Source of the DNA: Mixta gaviniae
GTDB lineage: Bacteria; Pseudomonadota; Gammaproteobacteria; Enterobacterales; Enterobacteriaceae
Assembly: GCF_002953195.1 (NCBI RefSeq)
Contig: NZ_CP026377.1
Coordinates: 1,674,001 to 1,738,000, forward strand
Length of the DNA stretch: 64,000 bases
Direction: 5' to 3'
Below, in pieces: positions 1 through 10,315 of this stretch. Each line of letters starts with the position of its first letter. Position 1 is the stretch's first letter. A model generated the notes under the pieces. The model saw only the letters and a list, made by a program, of their open reading frames with translations, did not search any database and was not told the origin of the DNA. A program made the translations under genes and the position numbers.

Positions 1-563
1 CGACGGGTGTCGGTACGTTCGTTTTTGCCCTGATACTGAACCGCGAAGTTCCAGCCATCCACCAGGCCAAAGAAGTTAGTGTTACGGTAGGTCAGCAGAC
101 CGGTGCTGCGGCCGTTCATAAAGTTATCGGAGTAACCGGAATCACCGCCGAATTCAGGCAGCATATCGGTCCAGCCGATAGCGTCATACACGACGCCGTA
201 GTTACGGCCGTAATCGATGGAGCCGAAGTCGCCGAATTTCAGACCGGCAAAGCCCAGACGGGTTTTGTTGCCGTTCTGCGCGTCGCTGCTGCCTTCAGAG
301 TTGTTAGCCTGAACGTTATATTCCCACTGGCCGTAACCGGTCAGTTGATCATTGATCTGGGTTTCGCCTTTAAAGCCGAAACGAACATAGGTCTGGTCGC
401 CGTCGCTGGCGTAACCGTCATCATCAGAGAAGTAATGCAGACCGACAGCTTTACCATACAGATCCAGCTTATTGCCGTTTTTATTATAGATTTCCGCTGC
501 ATTTGCTGCTCCGGCAGCTAACAGAGCAGGAATAACCACTGCCAGAATGTTGCGCTTCATCAT
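1..563 (-). CDS. ompF: Outer membrane porin OmpF (3' part missing)
   Basis: General porin, a trimeric 16-stranded beta-barrel that lets small hydrophilic solutes cross the outer membrane. The visible N-terminal part (about 187 residues) begins [18 protein letters not shown] and has a signal peptide ending ANA, followed by the mature start [16 protein letters not shown] typical of OmpF/OmpC. Aromatic-rich strands such as YGQWEYNVQ and [15 protein letters not shown] follow. The second Met is also possible, but OmpF proteins usually begin MMKRN. Lying next to asnS, as in E. coli, favours OmpF over OmpC. The rest of the gene is beyond base 1. Confidence 0.93.
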   Translation of the reverse strand, partial: MMKRNILAVVIPALLAAGAANAAEIYNKNGNKLDLYGKAVGLHYFSDDDGYASDGDQTYVRFGFKGETQINDQLTGYGQWEYNVQANNSEGSSDAQNGNKTRLGFAGLKFGDFGSIDYGRNYGVVYDAIGWTDMLPEFGGDSGYSDNFMNGRSTGLLTYRNTNFFGLVDGWNFAVQYQGKNERTDTR

Positions 564-796
564 TTTTTATTACCCTCATTGGAGTTATTTGGACACCTGC
601 CACTGCCGTCAAGAATTCTTTACAAATGCCTGATCAGAGTTTGGTGTCTTCCTGTGTCTGCTGGCATCTTTCCATTCGCCGGCAGGTAATTCTACTCCGA
701 AAATGCTACTAAACTCTAATAGTAGTTTCAATAGGAAAATATGTATTACAAAATGTAAAAACAGGGGAACTTTGTGAGATATCTCAAAATTTACAA
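564..796 (-). promoter_or_regulatory. ompF promoter and leader with OmpR-like boxes
   Basis: AT-rich stretch between the asnS terminator and ompF. On the minus strand, bases 761-734 read TTTTTACATTTTGTAATACA and continue into ATATTTTCC. This resembles the OmpR-binding C-boxes upstream of E. coli ompF, which have the TTACAT/TACATATT pattern. Closer to the gene is a leader of roughly 100 bases ending in GAGGGTAATAAAAA before the start. An interrupted dyad CTACTA-8-TAGTAG lies at 706-725. OmpR control is established for ompF; these exact sites are inferred by eye. Confidence 0.5.
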
Positions 797-827
797 AAAT
801 AAAAAAAGGCTGACAGAGTCAGCCTTT
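797..827 (-). terminator. Rho-independent terminator of asnS
   Basis: Ten-base perfect stem (805-814 with 818-827, loop AGA). Read on the minus strand it is followed by TTTTTTTATTTTTG. It lies 37 bases after the asnS stop codon. Confidence 0.85.
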
Positions 828-863
828 GTATATATATGAATTTCTTATATTTAATGCCAGATT

Positions 864-2264
864 TTAGAAACTGGCGTTGCGCGGCGTACGTGGGAATGGG
901 ATAACGTCCCTTACATTTTGTACGCCGGTGACATAAGCGATCAAACGTTCGAAACCTAAACCGAAGCCGGAATGGGGCACGGTGCCGTAACGGCGCAGAT
1001 CGCGATACCACCAGTAATCTTCTTTATTCAGGCCCATCTCATTGAGGCGCTGGTCCAGCACGTCCAGGCGCTCTTCACGCTGCGAGCCGCCGATGATTTC
1101 ACCGATACCCGGCGCCAGCACGTCCATCGCCGCCACGGTCTTCCCGTCTTCGTTAAGGCGCATATAAAAAGCCTTAATTTCTTTCGGATAATTTTTTACC
1201 ACCACCGGCGCTTTGAAATGTTTTTCCGCCAGATAGCGTTCGTGTTCGGAAGAGAGGTCGATACCCCATTCAACCGCATTCTCAAACGTCTGTCCGCTGG
1301 CCAGCAGGATATCGATGGCGTCGGTGTAATCCACGCGCGCGAAATCGGCGGTAACGAATTTTTCCAGGCGGCTGACCGCTTCTTTGTCTACGCGCTCGGC
1401 GAAGAAGGCCATGTCATCGGCGCGCTCATCCAGTACTGCCTTAAAGACATATTTCAGCATCGCTTCCGCCAGGTCAGCGGCGTCATCCAGCGAGGCGAAG
1501 GCGATTTCCGGCTCCAGCATCCAGAACTCTGCCAGATGGCGGCTGGTGTTAGAGTTTTCAGCGCGGAAAGTGGGGCCGAAAGTGTAGATTTTTGACAGCG
1601 CGCAGGCGTAGGTTTCGCCGTTCAGCTGGCCGGATACGGTCAGGAACGCTTCTTTGCCGAAGAAATCTTCATTGAAGTCGACTTTACCCTGTGCGTCGCG
1701 CGGCAGGTTTTCCATATCCAGCGTGGAGACGCGGAACATCTCGCCGGCACCTTCGGTATCGGAAGCGGTGATCAGCGGCGTGGAGACCCAGAAATAGCCA
1801 TTTTCATGGAAAAAGCGATGCAGCGCCTGCGCCAGCGTATGACGCACGCGCGCGACGGCGCCGATCAGGTTGGTGCGCGGACGCAGATGCGCCACTTCAC
1901 GCAGATATTCGATGCTGTGACGTTTCGCCGCCATCGGATAGGTGTCGGGATCTTCCACCCAGCCCACCACTTCTATTGCAGTCGCCTGAATCTCAAAACT
2001 CTGTCCCTGGCCCGGAGATTCAACCACTTTGCCGGTAACGATAACGGAACAACCGGTCGTTAAACGCAGCACTTCGCTCTGGTAATTAGGCAGAGAATTA
2101 TTGACGACAGCCTGAACGGGATTAAAGCAGGAGCCGTCATACACGGCGACAAAGGAAATACCGGCTTTTGAATCTCTTCGGGTACGCACCCAACCGCGCA
2201 CGGTGACTTCATCGCCAACCGCAACCTGGCCGAGCAGTACGTCCGCTACAGGCACTACGCTCAT
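864..2264 (-). CDS. asnS: Asparaginyl-tRNA synthetase
   Basis: Class II aminoacyl-tRNA synthetase that charges tRNA-Asn in the cytoplasm. The protein has 466 residues, the usual length. An N-terminal OB-fold anticodon-binding domain (about 17-100, [19 protein letters not shown]) is followed by the class II catalytic core: motif 2 around [20 protein letters not shown] and motif 3 [15 protein letters not shown] near the C-terminus, ending [10 protein letters not shown]. It is a single gene with its own terminator, between ompF and pncB as in E. coli. Start ATG at 2264; the next gene upstream (pncB) ends 194 bases away. Confidence 0.97.
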   Translation of the reverse strand: MSVVPVADVLLGQVAVGDEVTVRGWVRTRRDSKAGISFVAVYDGSCFNPVQAVVNNSLPNYQSEVLRLTTGCSVIVTGKVVESPGQGQSFEIQATAIEVVGWVEDPDTYPMAAKRHSIEYLREVAHLRPRTNLIGAVARVRHTLAQALHRFFHENGYFWVSTPLITASDTEGAGEMFRVSTLDMENLPRDAQGKVDFNEDFFGKEAFLTVSGQLNGETYACALSKIYTFGPTFRAENSNTSRHLAEFWMLEPEIAFASLDDAADLAEAMLKYVFKAVLDERADDMAFFAERVDKEAVSRLEKFVTADFARVDYTDAIDILLASGQTFENAVEWGIDLSSEHERYLAEKHFKAPVVVKNYPKEIKAFYMRLNEDGKTVAAMDVLAPGIGEIIGGSQREERLDVLDQRLNEMGLNKEDYWWYRDLRRYGTVPHSGFGLGFERLIAYVTGVQNVRDVIPFPRTPRNASF

Positions 2265-2422
2265 AAAGTTCTCTCTTTATTAGTTCGAAAATAAACAGGT
2301 TAACCCCGAATTTAGGGCTAATCTATGTTACTTGCCGTCGGGCAGGACACAAGCAGAATTCGCCGCTGGCGGAAAGTTTTCTGGTTATTTCGTCGATTAG
2401 CGGGCGGGCGGGGTGGAGAAGG

Positions 2423-2453
2423 GCGTCAGCACGCGGAAAAAACGTGCTGACGC
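2423..2453 (-). terminator. Stem-loop after pncB
   Basis: Perfect 11-base inverted repeat GCGTCAGCACG / CGTGCTGACGC with a 9-base loop, 6 bases past the pncB stop. On the minus strand the T-run is in the loop, not after the stem, so it may be a 3'-end stabilising hairpin or an imperfect terminator. Confidence 0.45.
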
Positions 2454-2458
2454 ACCCA

Positions 2459-3664
2459 TCAGCTGGCTTTTTTCACCAGCGGCAGATCAAAGGCTTTGCG
2501 CAGGGCGCGGACAAAGGCTTTATCGTGGCAGATGGTTTTGCCTGGGCTGTCGGAGAGCTTCGCCACCGGCTTGCCGTTGCACTCCACCAGCTTGATGACG
2601 ATATTAAGCGGTTTGACCTGCGGAATATCGCAGGTCAGACGCGTGCCGATGCCGAACACCACATTGGTGCGCTGGCCGAAATGGCGATAGAGATCGACTG
2701 CCTTGTTGAAATCCAGATTGTCGGAGAAGACCAGCGTCTTGCTGTGCGGATCGATATCCAGCTTTTCATAGTGCGCCAGCGCTTTCTCGCCCCACTGCAC
2801 CGGATCGCCAGAATCGTGGCGCAGCCCCTGATAGCGATTGGCGAAGCCGGGACCGAAATCGCGCAGGAAGGCGTCCATGGTGATGCAGTCGGTCAGCGCG
2901 ATGCCGAGCTTATCATCATATTCATCCAGCCAGGCCTGCAGCGCCGCGCGTTGGCTATTGGCCAGCACCGGGCTGATTTGCTGATGCGCCTGGAACCACT
3001 CGTGCGCCTGAGTGCCGACCGGCGTAATGTCGAGCCGGCGGGCGATATCGTAGTTGCTTGAGCCCACCAGCCACGGGAAATCGCGCTGTAGAGTGCTGAC
3101 GATAGCGAACTGTACGTCGCGGGAAAAACGGCGGCGGGTGCCGAAATCCATCAGGCGGAAGCGCGACAGATCGATATCCGCCGTGACCTGCCTGAAGTCG
3201 TCGATTTTCTGCAGCAGGCGCTCCACCGCCATCTCCGGCGTCGCCTGCGGCGAACGGTGGCGATGCACCACTTCGCTGATCAGCGCCAGCAGCGGCACTT
3301 CCCACATGATCACTTCGCGCCACGGCCCGCTGATACGAATATCGAGCTTGCCGTCGTGGTTGCGTACCTGAACCTGATCGGGGTTATAACGAAACGCCTT
3401 CAGCCAGTCGAGGTAATCCTGTTTAAAGAAGGGGCGGCCGGCGAGGTAAGCGTACTCCTCATCGCTCAGCGCCAGCTGTTGCATATGCGCAATCTCGGCG
3501 CGGATCTCATCGGCATAGATACCTAACAGATCGTCGCCCCGGCAACGGAACTCTGCGGTAACGGTCACGTTGTGATAGCGATGAAATACAGCCTGCTGCA
3601 TATGAAGCTTGTAGGCATCGGTATCAAGCATCGTGGTTAAAATCGGGGAAGCGTATCGTGTCAT
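2459..3664 (-). CDS. pncB: Nicotinate phosphoribosyltransferase
   Basis: Joins nicotinate to PRPP, with ATP, to make nicotinate mononucleotide in the NAD salvage (Preiss-Handler) pathway. The 401 residues match the family length. The N-terminal [24 protein letters not shown] is the signature region, and [11 protein letters not shown] near residue 220 carries the histidine that is phosphorylated in characterised homologues. The start at 3664 (MTRYASP) fits the family. An in-frame ATG at 3679 would add five residues, but the GAGAGG sequence directly touches it, so neither start has an ideal ribosome-binding site. Divergent from pepN, as in E. coli. Confidence 0.95.
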   Translation of the reverse strand: MTRYASPILTTMLDTDAYKLHMQQAVFHRYHNVTVTAEFRCRGDDLLGIYADEIRAEIAHMQQLALSDEEYAYLAGRPFFKQDYLDWLKAFRYNPDQVQVRNHDGKLDIRISGPWREVIMWEVPLLALISEVVHRHRSPQATPEMAVERLLQKIDDFRQVTADIDLSRFRLMDFGTRRRFSRDVQFAIVSTLQRDFPWLVGSSNYDIARRLDITPVGTQAHEWFQAHQQISPVLANSQRAALQAWLDEYDDKLGIALTDCITMDAFLRDFGPGFANRYQGLRHDSGDPVQWGEKALAHYEKLDIDPHSKTLVFSDNLDFNKAVDLYRHFGQRTNVVFGIGTRLTCDIPQVKPLNIVIKLVECNGKPVAKLSDSPGKTICHDKAFVRALRKAFDLPLVKKAS

Positions 3665-3915
3665 GGTGCGTTTCAGCATCCTCTCGCGCGGGGCGTTTCC
3701 GTAGGGGTAAACAGGTCTTCAGGACAAAAAGTATAACCTGCCAGCAGATTTATTGAAGCCAATCACAGCATAAAACGGGGGAAAGGTCGAGGAGAAACGT
3801 ATGGCTGTTAACAGGATGTAGCATTAACTGCGAAAAGCGCCGTTTCGACGTGGCAAGCTGCAGGCAACCGGAATAGACTTAGCGGGTTAAATCATTGTAG
3901 ACGCGAGAAGAATGT

Positions 3916-6531
3916 ATGACGCAAAAGCCGCAAGTGAAGTACCGCCATGACTACCGTGCGCCGGATTACACCATTACCGATATCGATCTGACCTTTAATC
4001 TTGACGCCAGCAGCACGCGCGTCACGGCGGTCAGCAAAGTGAAACGCCTCGGTGAGAGTCAGGCCGCGCTGCGCCTTGACGGTGGAGATTTAACGCTGAT
4101 TTCGCTGATGGTGGATGAACGCCCGTGGCAGGATTACCGTCTGGAAGAGGGCGCGCTGGTGCTGACCAACCTGCCGGACAGCTTCACCCTGACCATCGTT
4201 AATGATATTCATCCCGATGCCAACACCGCGCTGGAAGGGCTTTATCAGTCCGGCGAGGCGCTCTGCACCCAGTGTGAAGCGGAAGGCTTCCGCCACATTA
4301 CCTGGTATCTGGATCGTCCCGACGTGCTGGCGCGCTTCACTACCACGCTGATCGCCGATCGCGCGCGCTACCCCTTCCTGCTCTCCAACGGCAACCGCCT
4401 GGAAGCGGGGCAGATGGATGATGGCCGCCACTGGATCAAATGGCAGGATCCCTTCCCTAAACCCTGCTACCTGTTTGCGCTGGTGGCCGGTGATTTCGAT
4501 ATCCTGCGTGACAGTTTCACCACCCGTTCCGGCCGCGACGTCGCGCTGGAGATCTATGTCGATCGCGGCAACCTCGACCGCGCCGACTGGGCGATGACCT
4601 CGCTGAAGAACAGCATGAAATGGGATGAGGAGCGCTTCGGGCTGGAGTATGACCTTGACGTCTTTATGATTGTCGCGGTCGATTTCTTCAATATGGGCGC
4701 GATGGAGAATAAAGGGCTGAATATCTTTAACTCCAAATATGTGCTGGCCAAGGCGGAGACCGCTACCGATAAAGATTATCTCGGCATCGAGGCGGTGATC
4801 GGCCACGAATATTTCCATAACTGGACCGGCAACCGCGTCACCTGCCGCGACTGGTTCCAGCTTAGCCTGAAAGAGGGGCTGACGGTGTTCCGCGATCAGG
4901 AGTTCAGCTCCGATCTCGGCTCGCGCGCGGTGAACCGTATCGATAACGTACGCATTATGCGCGGCGCACAATTTGCCGAAGACGCCAGCCCGATGGCGCA
5001 TCCGATCCGCCCTGATCAGGTGATTGAGATGAATAACTTCTATACCCTGACGGTGTATGAGAAGGGGTCGGAAGTGATCCGCATGATGCATACCCTGCTG
5101 GGCGAAGAGAATTTCCAGAAAGGCATGCAGCTCTACTTTGAGCGCCATGACGGCAGCGCCGCTACCTGCGATGATTTCGTGCAGGCGATGGAAGACGCCT
5201 CGCATATCGATCTGACGCAGTTCCGCCGCTGGTACAGCCAGTCCGGCACGCCGGTTATCACCGTGCGCGACGACTATAACCCGGAGCTGGAGCAGTACAC
5301 GCTGCACGTTACTCAGGCGACGCCGCCGACCGCCGATCAGCATGAAAAGCTGCCGCTGCACATTCCGCTCGATATTGAGCTGTATGATGACAAAGGCGAG
5401 CCAATCCCGCTGCAGCATAACGGCGAAACGGTGCATCATGTGCTGAACGTCACCGAAGAGTTCCAGACCTTTATTTTTGATAAGGTCTATCACCAGCCGG
5501 TGCCGTCGCTGCTGCGCGAGTTCTCCGCGCCGGTGAAGCTCGATTACAGCTGGAGCGACGCGCAGCTGACCTTCCTGATGCGTCACGCCCGCAACGATTT
5601 CGCCCGCTGGGATGCGGCGCAGAGCCTGCTTGCCACCCATACCAAACTCAACGTTGCGCGTTATCAGCAGGGCCAGCCGCTGTCGCTGCCGCTGCATGTC
5701 GCCGACGCGTTCCGCGCGGTGCTGCTGGACGAGCAAACCGATCCGGCACTGATGGCGCTGATCCTGACGCTGCCGGGTGAAAACGAAATTGCCGCGCTGT
5801 TCGACACCATCGATCCGGAAGCGAACGCCGCGGTGCGCGATGCGCTGATGCGTACGCTGGCCGTCGAGCTGGCGGACGAGTGGCTGGCGGTCTATAACGC
5901 CCACCAGACGCCGGAATACCGCGTTGCGCATCGCGATATCGGCGAGCGCGCGCTGAAAAACGTCTGCCTGAGCTACCTGGCGCTGGGCGATGCCGCGCTG
6001 GCCAACCGCCTGGTGCAGGCGCAGTATCAGCACGCCAACAACATGACCGACGCGCTGGCTGCGCTGACGGCAGCGGTTATGGCGCAGCTGGAGTGCCGCG
6101 ATGAGATGCTGCGCGTCTGGGATGAGCGCTGGCACCAGGATGGCCTGGTGATGGACAAGTGGTTTATGCTGCAGGCGACCAGCCCGTCACCGGATGTGTT
6201 GACGCGCGTGCGCGAGCTGTTGCATCACCGCGCCTTCAGCATGGGCAACCCGAACCGCGTCCGCTCGCTGATCGGCGCCTTCACCTCAGCCAACCCGGCC
6301 GCGTTCCACGCTAAAGATGGCAGCGGCTACCGCTTCCTGGTGGAGATGCTGACCGATCTTAACCGGCGCAACCCGCAGGTCGCGGCGCGCATGATCGAGC
6401 CGCTGATCCGCCTGAAGCGCTATGACGCGGATCGTCAGCAGATGATGCGCAGCGCGCTGGAAGAGCTGCAGGGGCTGGAGAAACTCTCCGGCGATCTGTA
6501 TGAGAAAATCAGCAAAGCGCTGAACGCCTGA
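3916..6531 (+). CDS. pepN: Aminopeptidase N
   Basis: Broad-specificity M1 zinc metalloaminopeptidase that removes N-terminal residues from peptides in the cytoplasm. At 871 residues it matches E. coli PepN (870). The substrate-recognition motif GAMEN lies near 261-265. The zinc motif HEYFH is at 297-301 with the second ligand glutamate near 320 (NWTGNRVTCRDWFQLSLKEG). The C-terminal helical domain is complete, ending GDLYEKISKALNA. It is a single gene with a strong palindromic terminator. A 681-residue open frame runs antisense through it but is a coding shadow. Confidence 0.98.
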   Translation: MTQKPQVKYRHDYRAPDYTITDIDLTFNLDASSTRVTAVSKVKRLGESQAALRLDGGDLTLISLMVDERPWQDYRLEEGALVLTNLPDSFTLTIVNDIHPDANTALEGLYQSGEALCTQCEAEGFRHITWYLDRPDVLARFTTTLIADRARYPFLLSNGNRLEAGQMDDGRHWIKWQDPFPKPCYLFALVAGDFDILRDSFTTRSGRDVALEIYVDRGNLDRADWAMTSLKNSMKWDEERFGLEYDLDVFMIVAVDFFNMGAMENKGLNIFNSKYVLAKAETATDKDYLGIEAVIGHEYFHNWTGNRVTCRDWFQLSLKEGLTVFRDQEFSSDLGSRAVNRIDNVRIMRGAQFAEDASPMAHPIRPDQVIEMNNFYTLTVYEKGSEVIRMMHTLLGEENFQKGMQLYFERHDGSAATCDDFVQAMEDASHIDLTQFRRWYSQSGTPVITVRDDYNPELEQYTLHVTQATPPTADQHEKLPLHIPLDIELYDDKGEPIPLQHNGETVHHVLNVTEEFQTFIFDKVYHQPVPSLLREFSAPVKLDYSWSDAQLTFLMRHARNDFARWDAAQSLLATHTKLNVARYQQGQPLSLPLHVADAFRAVLLDEQTDPALMALILTLPGENEIAALFDTIDPEANAAVRDALMRTLAVELADEWLAVYNAHQTPEYRVAHRDIGERALKNVCLSYLALGDAALANRLVQAQYQHANNMTDALAALTAAVMAQLECRDEMLRVWDERWHQDGLVMDKWFMLQATSPSPDVLTRVRELLHHRAFSMGNPNRVRSLIGAFTSANPAAFHAKDGSGYRFLVEMLTDLNRRNPQVAARMIEPLIRLKRYDADRQQMMRSALEELQGLEKLSGDLYEKISKALNA

Positions 6532-6550
6532 CGGGCAAGCGTTAATGCGT

Positions 6551-6578
6551 AAAAAGGGCGGCCCGGGCCGCCCTTTTT
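6551..6578. terminator. Bidirectional terminator between pepN and ssuB
   Basis: Perfect 28-base palindrome (AAAAAGGGCGGCCC and its complement) with A-run and T-run flanks. It can end transcription of pepN (+) and of the ssu operon (-). Confidence 0.85.
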
Positions 6579-6600
6579 TATTGCCCGCCATTCGCGGCTC

Positions 6601-7385
6601 TCAGCGTTGGGCATAGCGCGCTTCCGCCGCCGCAGGCTGCGCGCGCTGCATCACCCGCTCCAGCACTTGCGCCTCCAGCTCCGCCAGACGCGCGGAGCCG
6701 CGCCGGCGCGGACGCGGCAGCTCGATGGTCAGATCGAGCCCAATCTTTCCCTCCTCAATCAGCAATACCCGATCGGCCAGCGCCACCGCCTCGCTGACGT
6801 CGTGGGTCACCAGCAGTACGGTAAAATTTTGCTGAAGCCAGAGATTCTCAATCAGCTCCTGCATTTCAATGCGCGTCAGGGCGTCCAGCGCCCCAGCGGC
6901 TCGTCCAGCAACAGCAGACCGGGCTGGTGGATCAGCGCGCGCGCCAGCGCTACGCGCTGCCGCTGACCGCCAGAGAGCGCGGCGGGCCATTCGCCGGCGC
7001 GATCGGCAAGGTTTACCGCCTCCAGCGCCTGCATCGCCGCCGGACGCCAGTCGCCGCGCAGACCCAGCCCGACATTATCGATTACCCGCTTCCAGGGCAG
7101 CAGACGCGCGTCCTGAAACATCAGCCGCGTCTCCTCGCGCGCGCTGGCAAGCGGTGCCTGACCCGCCAGCAGCGCACCTTCGCTGGGCGACTCCAGCCCG
7201 GCGAGCAGGCGCAGCAGGGTGCTTTTGCCACAGCCGCTGCGCCCCACCACGGCGACAAACTGGCCGGAGGGAATATGCAAATCGATGTTCTGCAGAATTG
7301 CGCGATCGCCAAAGCGTTTGCTGATGCCCTGCAGGCCGACCGGGGTGCCGGCGTTAAGGCGCGCCGGCGTTGAGACGAGGTTCAT
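6601..7385 (-). pseudogene. ssuB: Sulfonate ABC transporter ATP-binding protein SsuB, frameshifted
   Basis: ATPase subunit of the alkanesulfonate importer SsuABC. From ATG 7385 ([13 protein letters not shown]) the frame carries Walker [10 protein letters not shown], the Q-loop region, signature LSGGQRQR and Walker B LLLLDEP. After DEPLG it then shifts frame. The expected continuation [14 protein letters not shown]...[14 protein letters not shown] lies in another frame and runs to the stop at 6601. A run of four C at 6891-6894 (G on the coding strand) would need one more base to restore a 261-residue protein, close to E. coli SsuB (255). The H-loop histidine (THD) lies beyond the break, so an unrepaired product would be inactive. 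It overlaps ssuC by ATGA. This is either a real mutation or a homopolymer sequencing error. Confidence 0.88.
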
Positions 7386-8173
7386 ACTGCAGCCTCCTTC
7401 TGTTGATAAGCAGGATGCCAGCGCAGCCACAGCCGCTCCAGCAGTACGGCGCTGACGTCGGCCAGCTTGCCCAGTAGCGCGTAAAGCACAATCGCTACCA
7501 CGACCACATCGGTTTGCAGAAACTCGCGCGCGTTCATCGCCAGATAGCCGATGCCGGCGTTGGCGGAAATGGTCTCGGCGACGATCAGCGTCAGCCACAT
7601 TAACCCCAACGCGAAGCGTATGCCGACCATGATTGAGGGCAGGGCGCCGGGCAACATCACCTGAGTAAACAGGCGCCAGCCGGAAAGGCCGTAGCTGCGC
7701 GCCATCTCCACCAGGCCGCGATCAATATTGCGAATACCGTGAAAGGTATTGAGGTAGACCGGAAACAGGGTGCCGAGGGCAACAAGAAAAATCTTGGCCG
7801 ATTCGTCGATGCCGAACCATAAAATCACCAGCGGGATCAGCGCCAGATGCGGAATATTACGCAGCATCTGCACCGAAGTATCCAGCAGGCGCTCGCCCCA
7901 GTATGACGCGCCGGCGATCAGGCCGAGCGTCAGGCCGATGGCGCCGCCGATAGCGAAGCCGGTCAGCGCGCGCCAGCTGCTGATGGCGAGGTGCTGCCAC
8001 AGTTCGCCGCTGGCGCTCAGGCGCCAGAAGGTCAGCACTACGCTCTCCGGCGCAGGCAGAATACGTGTGGAGAGCCATCCACTCTGTGAGGCGATCTGCC
8101 ATGCCGCCAGCAGCAGTACCGGCAGCAGCCAGGGGACCAGCGGATGCCGGGCGATCGATGTACGCTTACTCAT
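7382..8173 (-). CDS. ssuC: Sulfonate ABC transporter permease SsuC
   Basis: Inner-membrane permease of the alkanesulfonate importer. It has about six membrane helices and the EAA-loop region [26 protein letters not shown], which contacts the ATPase. From ATG 8173 ([10 protein letters not shown]) it has 263 residues, exactly the E. coli length. This ATG has GAGGGG six bases upstream, whereas the ATG at 8179 touches the same sequence and is less likely. Its stop overlaps the ssuB start, indicating translational coupling. It lies 11 bases after ssuD. Confidence 0.95.
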   Translation of the reverse strand: MSKRTSIARHPLVPWLLPVLLLAAWQIASQSGWLSTRILPAPESVVLTFWRLSASGELWQHLAISSWRALTGFAIGGAIGLTLGLIAGASYWGERLLDTSVQMLRNIPHLALIPLVILWFGIDESAKIFLVALGTLFPVYLNTFHGIRNIDRGLVEMARSYGLSGWRLFTQVMLPGALPSIMVGIRFALGLMWLTLIVAETISANAGIGYLAMNAREFLQTDVVVVAIVLYALLGKLADVSAVLLERLWLRWHPAYQQKEAAV

Positions 8174-8184
8174 CGTCATCCCCC

Positions 8185-9330
8185 TCAGCGCTGGGCGACT
8201 TTTTGCGGCGCGAAATCGTGCGCCACCGCTTCGCCATGCGCCTGCACCTTGCGCGGTGCAGGCACTTCAGGCACCGCCAGGTCGAGATGGGGGAACAGCA
8301 GCTCGCCGACGCGATACGCCTCTTCCAGGTGGGGATAGCCGGAGAGAATAAAAGTTTCGATGCCGAGATCGGCGTACTCCTGCATTCTGGCGGCGACGGT
8401 TGGGCCATCGCCCACCAGCGCCGTGCCGGCGCCGCCGCGCACCAGGCCGACGCCGGCCCAGAGGTTCGGGCTGATCTCCAGCTGGTCGCGGCGGCCGTTG
8501 TGCAGCGCGGCCATCCGCTGCTGACCGACTGAGTCGGTGCGCGCCAGCGCCGCCTGCGCTTTGGCGATGGTCTCGTCATCGAGATGAGAGATTAAACGCT
8601 CAGCGGCCTGCCAGGCTTCGGCGTTGGTTTCGCGTACGATAACGTGCAGACGGATGCCGAAGCGCACTTTTCGGCCCTGCGCCGCCGCTTTAGCGCGAAC
8701 CTGCTCAATCTTCTCTTTCACCAGCGCCGGCGTCTCGCCCCAGGTGAGATAGACATCCACCTGCTCCGCCGCCAGATCCTGCGCCACCGGCGAGGAGCCG
8801 CCGAACCAGAGCGGCGGGCGCGGCTGTTGCACCGGCTTAAACATCAGTCGCGCGCCGCGTACCTGCAGATAATCGCCCTGATAATCAACGGTTTCCCCCT
8901 CCAACACGCGCCGCCAGATACGGGTAAACTCGGCCGATTCGGCATAGCGTTCGGTGTGATCGAGGAACACACCGTCGCCCGCCAGCTCCTCGGGATCGCC
9001 GCCGGTCACCAGGTTGAACAGCGTGCGGCCGTTGGAGAGGCGATCAAGCGTCGCCGCCTGGCGCGCCGCCTGGGTCGGCGAAATCACGCCGGGTCGCAGC
9101 GCTACCAGAAAACGCAGCCGCTGCGTTACCGGGATCAGCGAGGCGGCCACCAGCCAGGCATCTTCGCAGGAGCGCCCGGTCGGGATCAGCACGCCGCCGA
9201 AGCCGAGGCGATCCGCCGCCTGCGCTATCTGCTGTAAATAGCCATGATCGACCGGACGCGCGCCTTCCGCTGTGCCCAGATAGTGACCGTCGCCGTGGGT
9301 GGGTAAAAACCAGAATACGGATAACGCCAT
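8185..9330 (-). CDS. ssuD: FMNH2-dependent alkanesulfonate monooxygenase SsuD
   Basis: Flavin-dependent monooxygenase that splits alkanesulfonates into an aldehyde and sulfite, releasing sulfur under sulfate limitation. It uses FMNH2 supplied by SsuE. Length is 381 residues, identical to E. coli SsuD, with the bacterial luciferase-like barrel. Recognisable stretches are [15 protein letters not shown] at the N-terminus, [24 protein letters not shown] in the middle and the active-site loop region [16 protein letters not shown]. Part of ssuEADCB; transcription of this operon in E. coli needs the LysR-type activator Cbl and responds to CysB. Confidence 0.97.
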   Translation of the reverse strand: MALSVFWFLPTHGDGHYLGTAEGARPVDHGYLQQIAQAADRLGFGGVLIPTGRSCEDAWLVAASLIPVTQRLRFLVALRPGVISPTQAARQAATLDRLSNGRTLFNLVTGGDPEELAGDGVFLDHTERYAESAEFTRIWRRVLEGETVDYQGDYLQVRGARLMFKPVQQPRPPLWFGGSSPVAQDLAAEQVDVYLTWGETPALVKEKIEQVRAKAAAQGRKVRFGIRLHVIVRETNAEAWQAAERLISHLDDETIAKAQAALARTDSVGQQRMAALHNGRRDQLEISPNLWAGVGLVRGGAGTALVGDGPTVAARMQEYADLGIETFILSGYPHLEEAYRVGELLFPHLDLAVPEVPAPRKVQAHGEAVAHDFAPQKVAQR

Positions 9331-9345
9331 GATAGTTCTCCTGAC

Positions 9346-10305
9346 TCACTGAACGGTTGCGCCGCGCCAGATATGGCTGGCGACATCGAGCTTCACGGGA
9401 AGCAGATGATTTTGATAAAAGAGGTCGGCGGTGCGCTGCTGCGCCTGCGCCGTCTGCTGGCTAACCGGCGCAATATGGGTCGGCGGCCGGTGGTCGAGAT
9501 AGCTGGCGATCACCGCTTCAGGCAGGCCCATGCTCTGCGCCAGCAGCGTAGTACTTTGCGCGCGCTGGCTCTGCGTCAGGCTGTCCGCCTGGCTGAATAT
9601 ATCCAGCACCGACTGGATGAAAGCGCCGTGGGCCTGCGCGTAGCTGCGGGTAGCAAGATAGAAGGAGCCGGTGAGGTTCAGCGCGCTGCCGTCGGTCAGC
9701 ACCCGCACGTTGCCCTGCTGCAGCGCGGCGGAATAGTAGGGATCCCAGATGGCCCAGGCATCGACGTTGCCCTGCTGAAACGCGGCGCGCGCGTCGGCGG
9801 GGGTCAGCCAGACCGGCTGAATATCCTGGAAACTCAGGCCCGCCTGCTGCAGCGCGCGCAGCAGCAGATTATGCGAGCTGGAGCCTTTCTGCAGCGCCAC
9901 CTTGCGGCCCTTCAGATCGGCGACCGTTTTGATCGCGCTGGTGCCGGGCACCAGAATCACTTCCGCCTTCGGCTTGGGCGGCTCCGCGCCGACATACAGC
10001 AGGTCGGCGCCTGCCGCCTGTGCGAAAAGAGGCGGAATATCGCCGGTGCTGCCGAGATCGATGCTACCGACGTTAAGCGCCTCCAGCATCTGCGGCCCGG
10101 CGGGGAACTCCACCCAGCGGATCTGCGTCGAGGGGTAGCGCTGCTCCAGCAGGCGGTGGGTTTTCGCCAGCACCATGCTGACCGAGCCTTTCTGATAACC
10201 GATGCGGATCGCCTCCGGCGCCTGCGGCGCGGCGTGAAGCGCGGCGCTGACACTCAGCAGCCCGGGCAGCAACAGGGCAATGAACTGACGAACAACAGAT
10301 TTCAT
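9346..10305 (-). CDS. ssuA: Sulfonate ABC transporter substrate-binding protein SsuA
   Basis: Periplasmic binding protein that delivers aliphatic sulfonates to SsuBC. From ATG 10305 (MKSVVRQFIALLLPG) it has 319 residues, the E. coli length, with a cleavable signal peptide ending SAALHA. AAGGAG lies just upstream of this ATG, so the longer open frame starting at 10383 is rejected. Typical family segments are IRIGYQKGSVSMVLAK, STGDIPPLFAQAAGADLLYVG and WAIWDPYYSAAL. It lies between ssuE and ssuD with short gaps of 10 and 15 bases, indicating one transcript. Confidence 0.96.
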   Translation of the reverse strand: MKSVVRQFIALLLPGLLSVSAALHAAPQAPEAIRIGYQKGSVSMVLAKTHRLLEQRYPSTQIRWVEFPAGPQMLEALNVGSIDLGSTGDIPPLFAQAAGADLLYVGAEPPKPKAEVILVPGTSAIKTVADLKGRKVALQKGSSSHNLLLRALQQAGLSFQDIQPVWLTPADARAAFQQGNVDAWAIWDPYYSAALQQGNVRVLTDGSALNLTGSFYLATRSYAQAHGAFIQSVLDIFSQADSLTQSQRAQSTTLLAQSMGLPEAVIASYLDHRPPTHIAPVSQQTAQAQQRTADLFYQNHLLPVKLDVASHIWRGATVQ

Positions 10306-10315
10306 GGCGCTCTCC

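Noticed and set aside
784..1011. 75-residue frame over the asnS 3' end
   Set aside because: It reads through the asnS terminator and is antisense-like in composition; no family.
4090..6135. 681-residue open frame antisense to pepN
   Set aside because: It follows the codon pattern of pepN on the other strand, has no recognisable domain, and pepN is certain.
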